This document shows positions 55,013 to 63,069 of a DNA stretch of 64,000 bases, one piece after another (within the stretch, counting starts at the first letter, position 1; every line of letters begins with the position of its first letter). Below the pieces are notes generated by a model. The model had not been told where the DNA came from and did not search any database. It worked only from the letters and a program-made list of their open reading frames with translations. Origin of the DNA: Mucilaginibacter rigui (GTDB lineage Bacteria; Bacteroidota; Bacteroidia; Sphingobacteriales; Sphingobacteriaceae); contig NZ_JACWMW010000003.1 in assembly GCF_014773275.1 (NCBI RefSeq), positions 682,001-746,000 of the forward strand, in the 5' to 3' direction. The translations under genes and the position numbers were made by a program.

Positions 55013-55984
55013 ATGAAATATCTACGTATTTTATCATTGTTAGCACTTATTATTGTTATCCAATCCTGCTCATCATCTACCAAAAATAATGTACCGGTTG
55101 TAGGTTTTATTGATGCATTTGAAGATGCTACTATATCGCAGGCCAAAACCGGCTTTATTGATGCCTTAAAAAAGAATGGCTTTAGCGAAGAGCAAAAAAC
55201 GGTGGTCATTAAATATAATAATGCTCAGGGAAGCATCCCTACTTTAACACAGATGGTTAACCAGTTTGTGTCAGAGAAAGTAGACCTTTTAGCTACTTCA
55301 ACCACGCTTGCTACAGTAGCTGCTATTCAAAAAACCAAAACCATACCCATCTTCCAGATGGTATCGCCAACACCCGACAGGATGAAGGTGACCGATGCAG
55401 CAGGTAAAGCCCCGGCAAACCTGTACGGCACTATGGAAGAACTGAACTACATCGATACCTCATTTGCTATCATCCCCCAACTGTTAAAACCGAAAGGTGC
55501 ACAGTTAACTATCGGCATGATCTATAACCAGTCCGAGCCGCAATCTGCTGATGCTTTGCAACGGATACAAGGGCTGGCTGCAAAATTGAACGTAAAGATC
55601 ATTGCGCTCCCTCTAAATTCGTCGGCCGATGCGCAACTGGTAACGCAGGCACTTTTAAACAAAGGTATCGACGCTTTTTTTGCCAATCCGGATAATACCG
55701 TATTCGCCGCTTTTGAAACCATCAGGAAAAGTTGCGACCAGCATAATGTACCCATTTTTACAAGCGAAGCCGGTTTGGTACAACGTGGCGCGGTAGCCGC
55801 TTTTGGTGCCGATATTTATCAGTGGGGTTATCAATCGGGATTGCAGGCTGCGCAATATCTGAAAACGCATAAAACCGATGGCCTTAAATTAGAGATGGTG
55901 AAGATCAGGAAACGGGTTTATAACCCGGTAGCTGCTAAAAAATATAACATTACTATCCCTGCCGGGTTTGAAGCTGTAAAATAA
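55013..55984 (+). CDS. ABC importer substrate-binding lipoprotein (TrpX-like)
   Basis: Lipoprotein of 323 residues, with lipobox VIQSC and Cys19. It belongs to the ABC_sub_bind family: repeated Rossmann-type lobes with TSTTLATVAAIQKTKTIPIFQMVSPTPDRMK and GALADIYQWGYQSGLQAAQYL-like elements (here AFGADIYQWGYQSG). TrpX-type proteins bind aromatic amino acids in some Firmicutes, but other ligands occur. The frame opens further upstream at 54965; the ATG at 55013 gives a proper signal peptide, so I use it. The stop overlaps the next start (TAATG), indicating coupling. Confidence 0.88.
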   Translation: MKYLRILSLLALIIVIQSCSSSTKNNVPVVGFIDAFEDATISQAKTGFIDALKKNGFSEEQKTVVIKYNNAQGSIPTLTQMVNQFVSEKVDLLATSTTLATVAAIQKTKTIPIFQMVSPTPDRMKVTDAAGKAPANLYGTMEELNYIDTSFAIIPQLLKPKGAQLTIGMIYNQSEPQSADALQRIQGLAAKLNVKIIALPLNSSADAQLVTQALLNKGIDAFFANPDNTVFAAFETIRKSCDQHNVPIFTSEAGLVQRGAVAAFGADIYQWGYQSGLQAAQYLKTHKTDGLKLEMVKIRKRVYNPVAAKKYNITIPAGFEAVK

Positions 55985-56850
55985 TGGATTTTTACCTAAC
56001 CGCTTTGTTACAGGGCTTGTGTTTCGCGGGGATAGCGTTCGGTATTTATATCTCCATGAAGATCTTCAATATACCCGATATTACCACCGATGGCAGCTAT
56101 ACGCTTGGCGGTGTGGTAACAGGGGCAATGCTTACACATAACCAGCCCGGGTATATAATTTTACCCGCCGTGCTTTTGGCTGGCGGGGTGGCGGGCGCGC
56201 TTACGGGCATTATCCACACCAAATTAAAAATAAACGCACTGCTTGCGGGTATTTTGGTAATGTACGGCTTGTATTCAATTAATCTTACCATTCTTGGCCG
56301 CTCTAACCTGCCGCTTTTAAGTATGCCTACGTTGTTTTCGGCGGTGAACCTGATTACTGATATTAACCAAAACTCATTAATGATACTGATAGTATTTGTG
56401 CTGATCATAACCATCATTATTGGCTACTTACTTAAAACAGATTTTGGTATTGCCATGCGTGCTACAGGCAACAGCGAACCTATGATAAGGGCTTTGGGCG
56501 TAAATACCGACAGGATGAAAATTATTGGTTTGGCAATTGCAAACGCTTTAACCGCCCTGAGCGGTTACCTGGTTGTACAGCAGCAAGGCTTTGCCGATAT
56601 TAACATGGGGATAGGTATTGTGATATTTGGTTTAGGGTCTGTTATTATTGCGGAATCTGTTATCAACCGCTTGCGCATTACCTCGGTATGGTTAAGCCTA
56701 ATTTTGGTAATGGCAGGAGCCATCATTTTTCAGTTTGTACTGGCCATTACGCTTAATATAGGTATAAACCCTAATATGCTTAAAGGCGTAACCGCTGTAT
56801 TTGTGTTATTAATAGTTGGCTTACCGCGTTTAACGGGGAGACAGGCATGA
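55984..56850 (+). CDS. ABC importer permease (TrpY-like, BPD_transp_2)
   Basis: Inner-membrane permease of 288 residues with about eight hydrophobic helices and the branched-chain-type permease signature (GIAFGIYISMKIFNIPDITTDGSYTLGG near the start, then IAMRATGNSEPMIRALGVNTDRMKIIGL, the EAA-like coupling loop). It forms the channel with the ATPase encoded 4 bases overlapping downstream and works with the lipoprotein encoded upstream. Substrate is unknown and set by the binding protein. Confidence 0.9.
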   Translation: MDFYLTALLQGLCFAGIAFGIYISMKIFNIPDITTDGSYTLGGVVTGAMLTHNQPGYIILPAVLLAGGVAGALTGIIHTKLKINALLAGILVMYGLYSINLTILGRSNLPLLSMPTLFSAVNLITDINQNSLMILIVFVLIITIIIGYLLKTDFGIAMRATGNSEPMIRALGVNTDRMKIIGLAIANALTALSGYLVVQQQGFADINMGIGIVIFGLGSVIIAESVINRLRITSVWLSLILVMAGAIIFQFVLAITLNIGINPNMLKGVTAVFVLLIVGLPRLTGRQA

Positions 56851-57596
56851 TACAGCTAAATAATATCCATAAAACGTTTAATACAGGCAAGCCAAACGAG
56901 GTTGTGGCTATCAACAAAGTAAACCTGCAAATAAATGCCGGCGAGTTTGTGGTGATAGTAGGCTCTAACGGCTCAGGCAAAACTACGCTGCTTAACCTGG
57001 TTGCCGGTAACATTCTGCCGGATAGTGGTATCATCACCATTGATGGCAACAACGTAACCCGGCTGCCTGAGTATAAACGCAGCAAATGGATAGCCCGCAT
57101 TTTTCAAAACCCGTTATCAGGTACCGCCGCCGATCTGAGTATTATTGATAACTTCCGTTTAGCAGCATTGCGTACGCAGACCAAGAGGCTTTCCATCGGT
57201 AAAAACGAACAGTTTAAAAGACTTGTACGTGATAAAATAGCTACCCTTGGTATGGGGCTGGAGGATAAAGTGGAGCAACCTATTGGAACGTTATCCGGCG
57301 GGCAACGGCAGGCGCTTACTTTGTTAATGAGTGTGATGGATACCTGTAAGATACTGCTGCTTGATGAACCCACAGCGGCACTCGACCCGCGGTCGGCAGG
57401 GAACGTTTTGCGTATTGCTGATGGCCTGATAAAAGAATACCACCTCACTGCAATTATGGTAACGCATAATTTAAAGGACGCAGGGAATTACGGCTCGCGC
57501 ATTATACAGATGGGCGAGGGGACTGTTTTAAAGGACATAGCTGGCAAAGAAAAAGACAGTTTACAGCAAAATGAGCTTTACAGTTGGTTTGGATAA
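56847..57596 (+). CDS. ABC importer ATPase (TrpZ-like)
   Basis: ATPase of 249 residues with Walker A GSNGSGKTT, Q-loop IFQNPLSGTAADLS, signature LSGGQRQALTLL, Walker B ILLLDEPTAALDP and switch His in MVTHNLKDAGN. It begins ATGA, overlapping the permease stop by 4 bases. The LSGGQRQALTL variant and GTAADLS region are typical of the TrpZ-like group. It energises import through the upstream permease. Confidence 0.93.
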   Translation: MIQLNNIHKTFNTGKPNEVVAINKVNLQINAGEFVVIVGSNGSGKTTLLNLVAGNILPDSGIITIDGNNVTRLPEYKRSKWIARIFQNPLSGTAADLSIIDNFRLAALRTQTKRLSIGKNEQFKRLVRDKIATLGMGLEDKVEQPIGTLSGGQRQALTLLMSVMDTCKILLLDEPTAALDPRSAGNVLRIADGLIKEYHLTAIMVTHNLKDAGNYGSRIIQMGEGTVLKDIAGKEKDSLQQNELYSWFG

Positions 57597-57630
57597 TAAA
57601 TGGCAAAGAAATTGTATTGCCATTTGTACT

Positions 57631-57879
57631 ATGAAGAACACAACATTTGAAAACATATTCGACGCTTACCAGTTGGTGAGCGGAGCAAAAATAAAAGCCA
57701 AAAACTACGACGAGGTTTACGAACTTGGCCCGTACGATGGCACCAAACGCGGTTACACACTTTACGCTTTCGAAAATGGCGTACGCTTTGAAGATTTCAG
57801 CGTTATCATCTCCGAGAATGAACTGATGAATAATTACCTGATAGAAAAAGGTAAGGGTAACCAGGCGATAGCGGCGTAA
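57631..57879 (+). CDS. Small conserved hypothetical protein after the importer
   Basis: An 82-residue soluble protein with a mixed alpha/beta pattern (KNYDEVYELGPYDGTKRGYTLYAFENGVRFEDFSVIISE) that looks globular. The frame continues upstream into the ATPase gene, but the ATG at 57631, 35 bases after its stop, starts cleanly with MKNTTFENIFDAYQLV. It may be co-transcribed with the importer. No family recognised and no function proposed. Confidence 0.7.
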   Translation: MKNTTFENIFDAYQLVSGAKIKAKNYDEVYELGPYDGTKRGYTLYAFENGVRFEDFSVIISENELMNNYLIEKGKGNQAIAA

Positions 57880-57907
57880 TTAATTTACCGCCGAAACCTA
57901 TCCAACA

Positions 57908-57991
57908 CGTAATTGCGAAGTACGAAGCAATCTCGCTACATGCATTTTAACATGCAAGGTGTTTATGCAAAGTTTTAGAGAATGCTTCGTA
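57908..57991. repeat. CGTCATTGCGAG-type inverted repeat, decayed copy 3
   Basis: The left arm 57908-57933 (CGTAATTGCGAAGTACGAAG then CAATCT) resembles the 22177 copy with several changes. The right arm is reduced to GAGAATGCTTCGTA (57978-57991), complementary to part of the left. A spacer palindrome (TGCATTTTAACATGCA) lies between them. Confidence 0.6.
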
Positions 57992-58028
57992 TTGTAGTTA
58001 TAAAAGCAAATAAAAAACGCTAAATATA

Positions 58029-58415
58029 TTACTGCTTTTTTTGCTTCAACTGAAATACATTTCCTTCAGGGTCTTCTCCATCGCACAGCCAGTAATCATA
58101 GTTGTCAAAAGTTTTTATTTCCCTCATAACAACATTTTGACTAATGAAATCCCTTCTAACCTCATTAATGTCTTCATTTATTTCAAAAACTATTTTAGTA
58201 TTGTTATTAAACTTGAATGAGCCTTCACTTGCATTCAAATATTTGTCACCAATTTTATGAAGACCTATCATGCTATTACCTACATCTAAAAGTGTCCATA
58301 TGGACTCATATTCTTCAACTATTTTCAGATTAAAAACATTAGTATAAAAGGACTTTAGCCTGTCAACATTTTGAACGTAAAGTATTATTGTGTCTAACTT
58401 GACCTTTATTTCCAT
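58029..58415 (-). CDS. VOC-superfamily (glyoxalase/dioxygenase fold) protein
   Basis: A 128-residue protein with two beta-alpha-beta-beta-beta units: LDTIILYVQNVDRLKSFYTNVFNLKIVEEYE at the start and YDYWLCDGEDPEGNVFQLKQ at the end. The final Glu/Gln in GNVFQL fits the last metal or structural position, but the first metal His is missing from the usual place (TIILYVQN), so metal use is unsure. Its DNA and the 290 bases behind it are visibly richer in A and T than their neighbours, which may mean recent transfer. It stands alone. Substrate unknown; resistance-type roles are common in the fold but not supported here. Confidence 0.82.
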   Translation of the reverse strand: MEIKVKLDTIILYVQNVDRLKSFYTNVFNLKIVEEYESIWTLLDVGNSMIGLHKIGDKYLNASEGSFKFNNNTKIVFEINEDINEVRRDFISQNVVMREIKTFDNYDYWLCDGEDPEGNVFQLKQKKQ

Positions 58416-58662
58416 GAATTGTTATATGTTAATTGAAAATTGCACGTATGAATGAAATATGATTCATTTTTCTGCTAAAATACGTAACAGCGATTATGAT
58501 TTTGAAAAAACATTGTCTTATTTATAACTTCAACGGCTTTCTACAATTGCAAATAACACCAATTTCATCTTCTATCTTCACAAAGTTCTCATTTTTGGCC
58601 GGATCCAAGTAAGCTATTCACCTGTTAGCCACTGCAAACATTCTGGCAATATTGCTGGATAA

Positions 58663-58693
58663 CAAAAAAGGCCTCATACCGAGGCCTTTTTTG
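58663..58693. terminator. Terminator after the PQQ-type dehydrogenase gene
   Basis: A perfect 13-bp stem, CAAAAAAGGCCTC (58663-58675) with GAGGCCTTTTTTG (58681-58693), and a 5-base loop. It lies 16 bases past the dehydrogenase stop (minus strand). The rest of the 58416-58709 gap shows no gene. Confidence 0.88.
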
Positions 58694-58709
58694 TTGAATT
58701 TAGATTCAG

Positions 58710-60020
58710 TTACTTTTTGTAGCTGATCTTGTAGATCGTCCCTTTTGAATCATCTGTTACGTAGATAGAACCATCCGGCCCTTGTGCTAAACCGCATGGG
58801 CGGCGTTCGGCGCTACCTTTTGCGGTGTTTGCTGCCGAACCTGAAAAACCGTCGGCAAATACTTCCCACTTACCATCGGGTTTGCCATCTTTAAAGGGCT
58901 GGAAAACCACATAATAACCAGCCTGTGGCTCGGGCGCGCGGTTCCATGAACCATGGAAGGCTATGAATGCACCATTCTTATATTTCTCAGGGAATTGGTT
59001 ACCGGTGTAAAACAACAAGCCGTTAGGGGCAAGGTGGGCCGGGTATGCAGCAGCGGGGCTAATGTATTTGTTGGTTGGGTCACCATCTTTTTTGCCATCG
59101 CCGCCATACTCAGGCGCCAATATCTTTTTAGTTTGGTACTGATCGTAATAAATATAGGGCCAGCCTGCATTGTCGCCCTTTTTAATAGCATACATACATT
59201 CAGCAGGTAAATTAGCCGATTGTTTGGTGTCAAACATGTCCGGGAATATATCATGCAGCGCATCGCGGCCATGCTGCATTACAAAAAGCTGATTATCCTG
59301 TTTGTTCCAATCCATACCTACTACGTTACGTAAACCGGTAGCATAGCGCACACCATCTTTATAGGTTTGGTTCAGCTTATCGGCTTTAAATTGCCATATA
59401 CCGCCCGCCGAATCAAGGATGGGGCATCCTGGCTGGCCCAATGAGCCTTTTTCGCGGTCTTTTATTTGGCATGAATTTGAGTACGCCCCAATATTTACAT
59501 ACAGGTTACCGGCATCATCTAAAACAATGGCCTTAGCTTCGTGCTGTTTGCGGTTTATTAATCCTTTAACTATAGTTTCGGGTTTGGTGGCATCAATTAC
59601 CTCGTTTTTATCATTTAGCTTATAACGGTAAACATCTTCGTTTGATGAGGTGTACAGGTAGCCGTTTTTAATGTAGGTGCCCGTACCTTCATAATCACCA
59701 AAACTGTTTTTAACATCGGCTTTGCCATTGTTTTCGTGTAAAACCAAAACGCCTTTGCCATCTTTTGGCTTACCAAGTTTAATAAAAATATCGCCCTGCG
59801 GCGAAACTGCTATATGGCGTGTGCCGCCAAGGTTTTCGGCAATAATGGCGGCATTAAACCCTGCTGGCAGTGTTAACCCCGAAGGTGATTTGGTGGTGTC
59901 GGAAGCAGTGTTGGTGCTGTCGGCGGTAGTTTTGCTTTCATTGCTTTTACAAGCATTAAATAATATTGACCCGGCAAGTACCGTGGCCGCCAATACAAAA
60001 TTGAACGATCTGTTTTTCAT
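58710..60020 (-). CDS. PQQ-dependent sugar dehydrogenase-type beta-propeller lipoprotein
   Basis: Lipoprotein of 436 residues; Cys24 follows LFNA, then a Ser/Thr-rich linker (about 25-48). The body is a six-bladed propeller of the soluble glucose/sorbosone dehydrogenase type: LPAGFNAAIIAENLGGTRHIAVSPQGDIFI, GAYSNSCQIKDREKGSLG, YATGLRNVVGMDW, HGRDALHDIFP, FHGSWNRAPEPQAGY and GSAERRPCGLAQGPDGSIYVTDD. These hold the usual Arg and His residues near the cofactor. It probably oxidises aldoses or similar alcohols in the periplasm with PQQ. No PQQ synthesis gene is seen, so the cofactor may be scavenged. It is a single gene with its own terminator. Confidence 0.88.
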   Translation of the reverse strand: MKNRSFNFVLAATVLAGSILFNACKSNESKTTADSTNTASDTTKSPSGLTLPAGFNAAIIAENLGGTRHIAVSPQGDIFIKLGKPKDGKGVLVLHENNGKADVKNSFGDYEGTGTYIKNGYLYTSSNEDVYRYKLNDKNEVIDATKPETIVKGLINRKQHEAKAIVLDDAGNLYVNIGAYSNSCQIKDREKGSLGQPGCPILDSAGGIWQFKADKLNQTYKDGVRYATGLRNVVGMDWNKQDNQLFVMQHGRDALHDIFPDMFDTKQSANLPAECMYAIKKGDNAGWPYIYYDQYQTKKILAPEYGGDGKKDGDPTNKYISPAAAYPAHLAPNGLLFYTGNQFPEKYKNGAFIAFHGSWNRAPEPQAGYYVVFQPFKDGKPDGKWEVFADGFSGSAANTAKGSAERRPCGLAQGPDGSIYVTDDSKGTIYKISYKK

Positions 60021-60231
60021 TGGTGTGCGTGTTTATTGGTGATGATTTATAGGGGTTTAACAGGCTAATCCCCTTGTGTTTTAATGGTAAACCAAATTTA
60101 ACTTAATATACAGCAAATACCGAAATGTGTTTGTATAAATATGATGACAGTAACCTTTTGCCCGATTTTATCAAGTAGCCTGTTAAACTATCGCATCCGG
60201 CTGTCGTCATAGATGTATAAATTTTAAGGAT

Positions 60232-60984
60232 ATGAAAAAGTCAGTTATACTCTCAGCAATATTATTCGGTAGCCTGGTTTACAACAGTGCTCAGGCGCAA
60301 ATATCAGTTCATATTGGTTTTAATATTCCGGCCCGCAGGGTTTATGTACCCGCGCCGCCGCCACAACCTGTAGTAGTTTATGATACTGATGAATTTGACG
60401 ATAGCGACGATTACTATTACCTGCCCGAAGTAGAGGCTTACTATAGTGTACCACGCCATTGCTATTATTACCAGGACGGCGGCCGCTGGATATCGGCAGC
60501 TTACCTGCCCGGCGCTTACCGCAACTACGATTGGCGCACAGCCCGCAGATATGAAATAAGGAGCAGCAGGCCATATATGCGCCATGATGAATACCGGGGC
60601 AGATGGGGTGGCGGTTTTAACAGGGATTGGAACCGCAGGAACGATAACTATGCCGGCAGAAGGTTTGATAACAACCGCAACGACTGGAACAGAGATAACA
60701 ACCGTGGTTGGAACAGAAACAATAACCGAAACGATAGGCCGCAAGGTGGCTTTAACCAGCCAAACCGTAATGATGATAACCGCGGCGGACGCGGCGATAG
60801 AGGGCAAGGTGGTTGGGGCCAGCCAAACCGTAACGATAACAACGGCGGCGGACGTGATAGAGGTAACCAACCTGCACAACCCAGCAGAAATGACAATAAC
60901 GGCGGTGGCCGCGACAGAGGCAACATGCAGTTCGCTCAAAACCAAATGGTGCGCGGCGATTCGCACCGCCCGGTGAGGTTCTAA
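60232..60984 (+). CDS. Exported Asn/Arg/Gly-rich repeat protein
   Basis: A 250-residue exported protein. The signal peptide ends at AQAQ (about 23). Residues about 25-105 form a small aromatic domain (IPARRVYVPAPPPQPVVVYDTD, then a Tyr-rich YYYLPEVEAYYSVPRHCYYY and WISAAYLPGAYRNYDWRTAR). The rest is disordered low-complexity sequence with imperfect repeats: NRNDDNRGGRGDRGQGG, NRNDNNGGGRDRGNQPAQ and SRNDNNGGGRDRGN. It is very basic at the C-terminus and might bind DNA, polyanions or the cell surface. Low complexity has created long antisense frames in the same DNA, which I do not consider real. Terminated by a strong hairpin. Function unknown. Confidence 0.8.
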   Translation: MKKSVILSAILFGSLVYNSAQAQISVHIGFNIPARRVYVPAPPPQPVVVYDTDEFDDSDDYYYLPEVEAYYSVPRHCYYYQDGGRWISAAYLPGAYRNYDWRTARRYEIRSSRPYMRHDEYRGRWGGGFNRDWNRRNDNYAGRRFDNNRNDWNRDNNRGWNRNNNRNDRPQGGFNQPNRNDDNRGGRGDRGQGGWGQPNRNDNNGGGRDRGNQPAQPSRNDNNGGGRDRGNMQFAQNQMVRGDSHRPVRF

Positions 60985-61009
60985 ATATTACCACCTCTAT
61001 ATATACAAT

Positions 61010-61044
61010 AAAAGCCATCGGTTAAACTAACTGATGGCTTTTTT
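61010..61044. terminator. Bidirectional terminator
   Basis: AAAAGCCATCGGTTA (61010-61024) pairs with TAACTGATGGCTTTT (61028-61042) across 3 bases, with one G-U pair and T-runs on both strands. It serves the plus-strand repeat protein gene and the minus-strand aldo/keto reductase gene. Confidence 0.88.
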
Positions 61045-61060
61045 GTTTTGATAGGTGTTA

Positions 61061-62011
61061 TTAATAGCTACTTGCAGTAGTAAGCAGTTCAATAGCTTCA
61101 CCACTTAGTTTTAACTGGGCAGCTTTTGCCAGATCATTTAATTGCAGGAGGCTTGTGGCACTCGCAATAGGGGCGGTAATACCCGGGCGGGCCATTACCC
61201 ATGCAAGTGCAACACTTGCCTGCGTTGTATTATATTCTTCGGCTACTTTATCTAAAGCTGCCAAAATTTTATACCCGCGGCCATTAAGATATTTCTTAAC
61301 ACCGCCGCCGCGTTTACTTTTGTCCAGATCGGCCTCAGAGCGGTATTTACCCGTCAGGAAACCACTGGCTAATGAGTAATACGTAATCACACCAATATTA
61401 TTCTCGCGGCATAATGATTCATATTTATGCTCATAATCTTCCCGGTCGTATAGGTTGTACTCGGGCTGCAGGGTTTCATAACGGGCGAAACCATTATCCT
61501 TACTTACCTGCAATGCTTCTTTAAACCTGCCTGCTCCATAGTTTGACGCACCAACAGCGCGCACCTTGCCCTGTTTTATCAGGCCGTCAAAAGTTTCCAT
61601 GGTTTCTTCCAACGATGTGTGGGCATCATCCTCATGCGATTGGTACAGGTCTATATAATCGGTTTGCAGGCGCTTAAGCGAATCTTCAACAGCTTTTGTT
61701 ATATAAGCTTTAGACAGGCCCTTTTTATCCTCGGCCATGGGTTTGCCAACTTTTGTAGCCAGGATGATCTTATCGCGTTTGCCGCCCTGTTTAAGCCAAT
61801 TGCCTATTATCCTTTCCGAATCGCCGCCGGTGTTGCCGGGTACCCATTTTGAGTACACATCCGCAGTATCTACAAAATCAAAACCGGCATCAATAAAGGC
61901 ATCCAATAGGGTAAAGGAGGTTTTCTCGTCGGCTGTCCAGCCAAAAACATTGCCACCAAAACAAAACGGCACTACCTGTATCCCCGATTTTCCTAATTCG
62001 CGCTTTTCCAT
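61061..62011 (-). CDS. Aldo/keto reductase
   Basis: Cytoplasmic NADPH-dependent oxidoreductase of 316 residues with a TIM barrel. The catalytic tetrad can be read as Asp and Tyr in VDTADVYSKW, Lys in ILATKVGKP and His in DLYQSHEDD; the cofactor region ends ARPGITAPIASATSLLQL. It begins KRELGKSGIQVVPFCFGGNVFGWTADE, like members that act on sugar or xenobiotic carbonyls. It follows a small 74-residue gene by 14 bases on the same strand, so the two are probably co-transcribed. Physiological substrate unknown. Confidence 0.92.
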   Translation of the reverse strand: MEKRELGKSGIQVVPFCFGGNVFGWTADEKTSFTLLDAFIDAGFDFVDTADVYSKWVPGNTGGDSERIIGNWLKQGGKRDKIILATKVGKPMAEDKKGLSKAYITKAVEDSLKRLQTDYIDLYQSHEDDAHTSLEETMETFDGLIKQGKVRAVGASNYGAGRFKEALQVSKDNGFARYETLQPEYNLYDREDYEHKYESLCRENNIGVITYYSLASGFLTGKYRSEADLDKSKRGGGVKKYLNGRGYKILAALDKVAEEYNTTQASVALAWVMARPGITAPIASATSLLQLNDLAKAAQLKLSGEAIELLTTASSY

Positions 62012-62025
62012 ATGGTGTGTAAGTA

Positions 62026-62250
62026 TTATAACGAGGTTTGTATCTGTTCGGCCAGTTCATCTATCCAGCTTGATAAATAAGGTTCTGAACCCGCAATGCG
62101 TTCCCAGTTTCCCTGACTATCCCTTGCAATGGTTAGCTCCATACTTTCATCTATCGCTTTAAATTCGTAAATTCCATTACCAGTTTGTGTAACTATCCCA
62201 GTTACGGGTGTATCGGTTCCGGTAAGTACCGCTTCAAATTGTTGTTCCAT
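62026..62250 (-). CDS. Small hypothetical protein upstream of aldo/keto reductase
   Basis: A 74-residue acidic soluble protein (MEQQFEAVLTGTDTPVTGIV...), with strand-rich first half (GIYEFKAIDESMELTIARDSQGNWERI) and a helical end (YLSSWIDELAEQIQTSL). No known domain. Placement 14 bases before the aldo/keto reductase gene on the same strand supports a real, co-transcribed gene. No function proposed. Confidence 0.7.
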   Translation of the reverse strand: MEQQFEAVLTGTDTPVTGIVTQTGNGIYEFKAIDESMELTIARDSQGNWERIAGSEPYLSSWIDELAEQIQTSL

Positions 62251-62461
62251 CGTGTTTTTGTTTATATTTTAACAAGGGTTTTGGCTTTGTGTTTTCACAG
62301 AATGCTTTGACTGCAATTATGAGCATGCACTGACAATATTAAACTTACCACTACAGGGAGTACAACCATTAGCTTTATAGTTTAAGCAGGCTTTACGGAA
62401 ACCGCTTTTACAATTTCCTCGTTTGTTTATTAAATAAGCCTTTAATAAAACCAATATTAGC

Positions 62462-62701
62462 ATGTTACAAATCGGAAAAACACTCGCAATGGCTATTCGC
62501 CAAAAACGCACCCAACTAAAATACTCGCAGGAGTATATGGCTTTTAAACTTAACCAAACACAAAACGCGTACTGCAAAGTTGAGTTAGGGCATACCAAAG
62601 TAACCCTGTTGAAACTTATTGAGATATGCGAGATATTTGAGGTTGATGTACATGAGTTTCTGAAGCCTGTATGCGCCCCGCATTTAAAAAAAGTAGCCTG
62701 A
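62462..62701 (+). CDS. XRE-family helix-turn-helix regulator
   Basis: A 79-residue Cro/CI-type DNA-binding protein. The five-helix fold is clear: LAMAIRQKRTQLKYSQEYMAFKLNQTQNAYCKVELGHTKVTLLKLIEICEIFEVDVHEFLKP. The recognition helix follows SQEYMAFKLNQT. It has no separate sensor domain. The start at 62462 is just inside the region where a divergent minus-strand Cys-rich frame also begins (see findings). The DUF3820-like gene follows after 50 bases. Target unknown. Confidence 0.88.
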   Translation: MLQIGKTLAMAIRQKRTQLKYSQEYMAFKLNQTQNAYCKVELGHTKVTLLKLIEICEIFEVDVHEFLKPVCAPHLKKVA

Positions 62702-62751
62702 CAACCGCCAACACCTCCCCGGCTTAAACAATATTATCCTACATTTACACG

Positions 62752-62991
62752 GTGGAAAATATAGTACCCGACCCGCAGGTTTTAATTGATATTGTAAACA
62801 CCCGCATGCCCTTTGGTAAGTATAAAGATACCCTGATATGCGATATGCCCATTAGCTACCTGGAATGGATGCACAATAAAGGTTTTCCGCCGGGTAAACT
62901 GGGTATGATGCTGAGCACCGTATTCGAAATTAAAAGTAACGGGGTAGATCAGATACTGAGGCAGATAAAACAAAAGTACGGCAGGCGTTAG
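62752..62991 (+). CDS. DUF3820-family protein
   Basis: A 79-residue protein with the family pattern MPFGKYKDTLICDMPISYLEWMHNKGFPPGKLG followed by a helical end. In other proteins this motif is joined to an exonuclease domain; stand-alone forms have no proven role. Translation would start at GTG 62752 (ENIVPDPQVLIDIVN), as the motif begins only at about residue 19 and no better ATG lies upstream. It follows the XRE gene on the same strand. Confidence 0.8.
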   Translation: MENIVPDPQVLIDIVNTRMPFGKYKDTLICDMPISYLEWMHNKGFPPGKLGMMLSTVFEIKSNGVDQILRQIKQKYGRR

Positions 62992-63069
62992 ATTACCCGC
63001 GCGTGACTATTTGCCTAAACTATTGTAAGGTTGTTTGCGTAAATACTACTAAACAGATAAATATCGATC

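Noticed and set aside
60304..60966. Long minus-strand frames opposite the Asn/Arg/Gly-rich protein gene
   Set aside because: They arise from low-complexity codons on the plus strand; the plus frame has a signal peptide and sensible domains.
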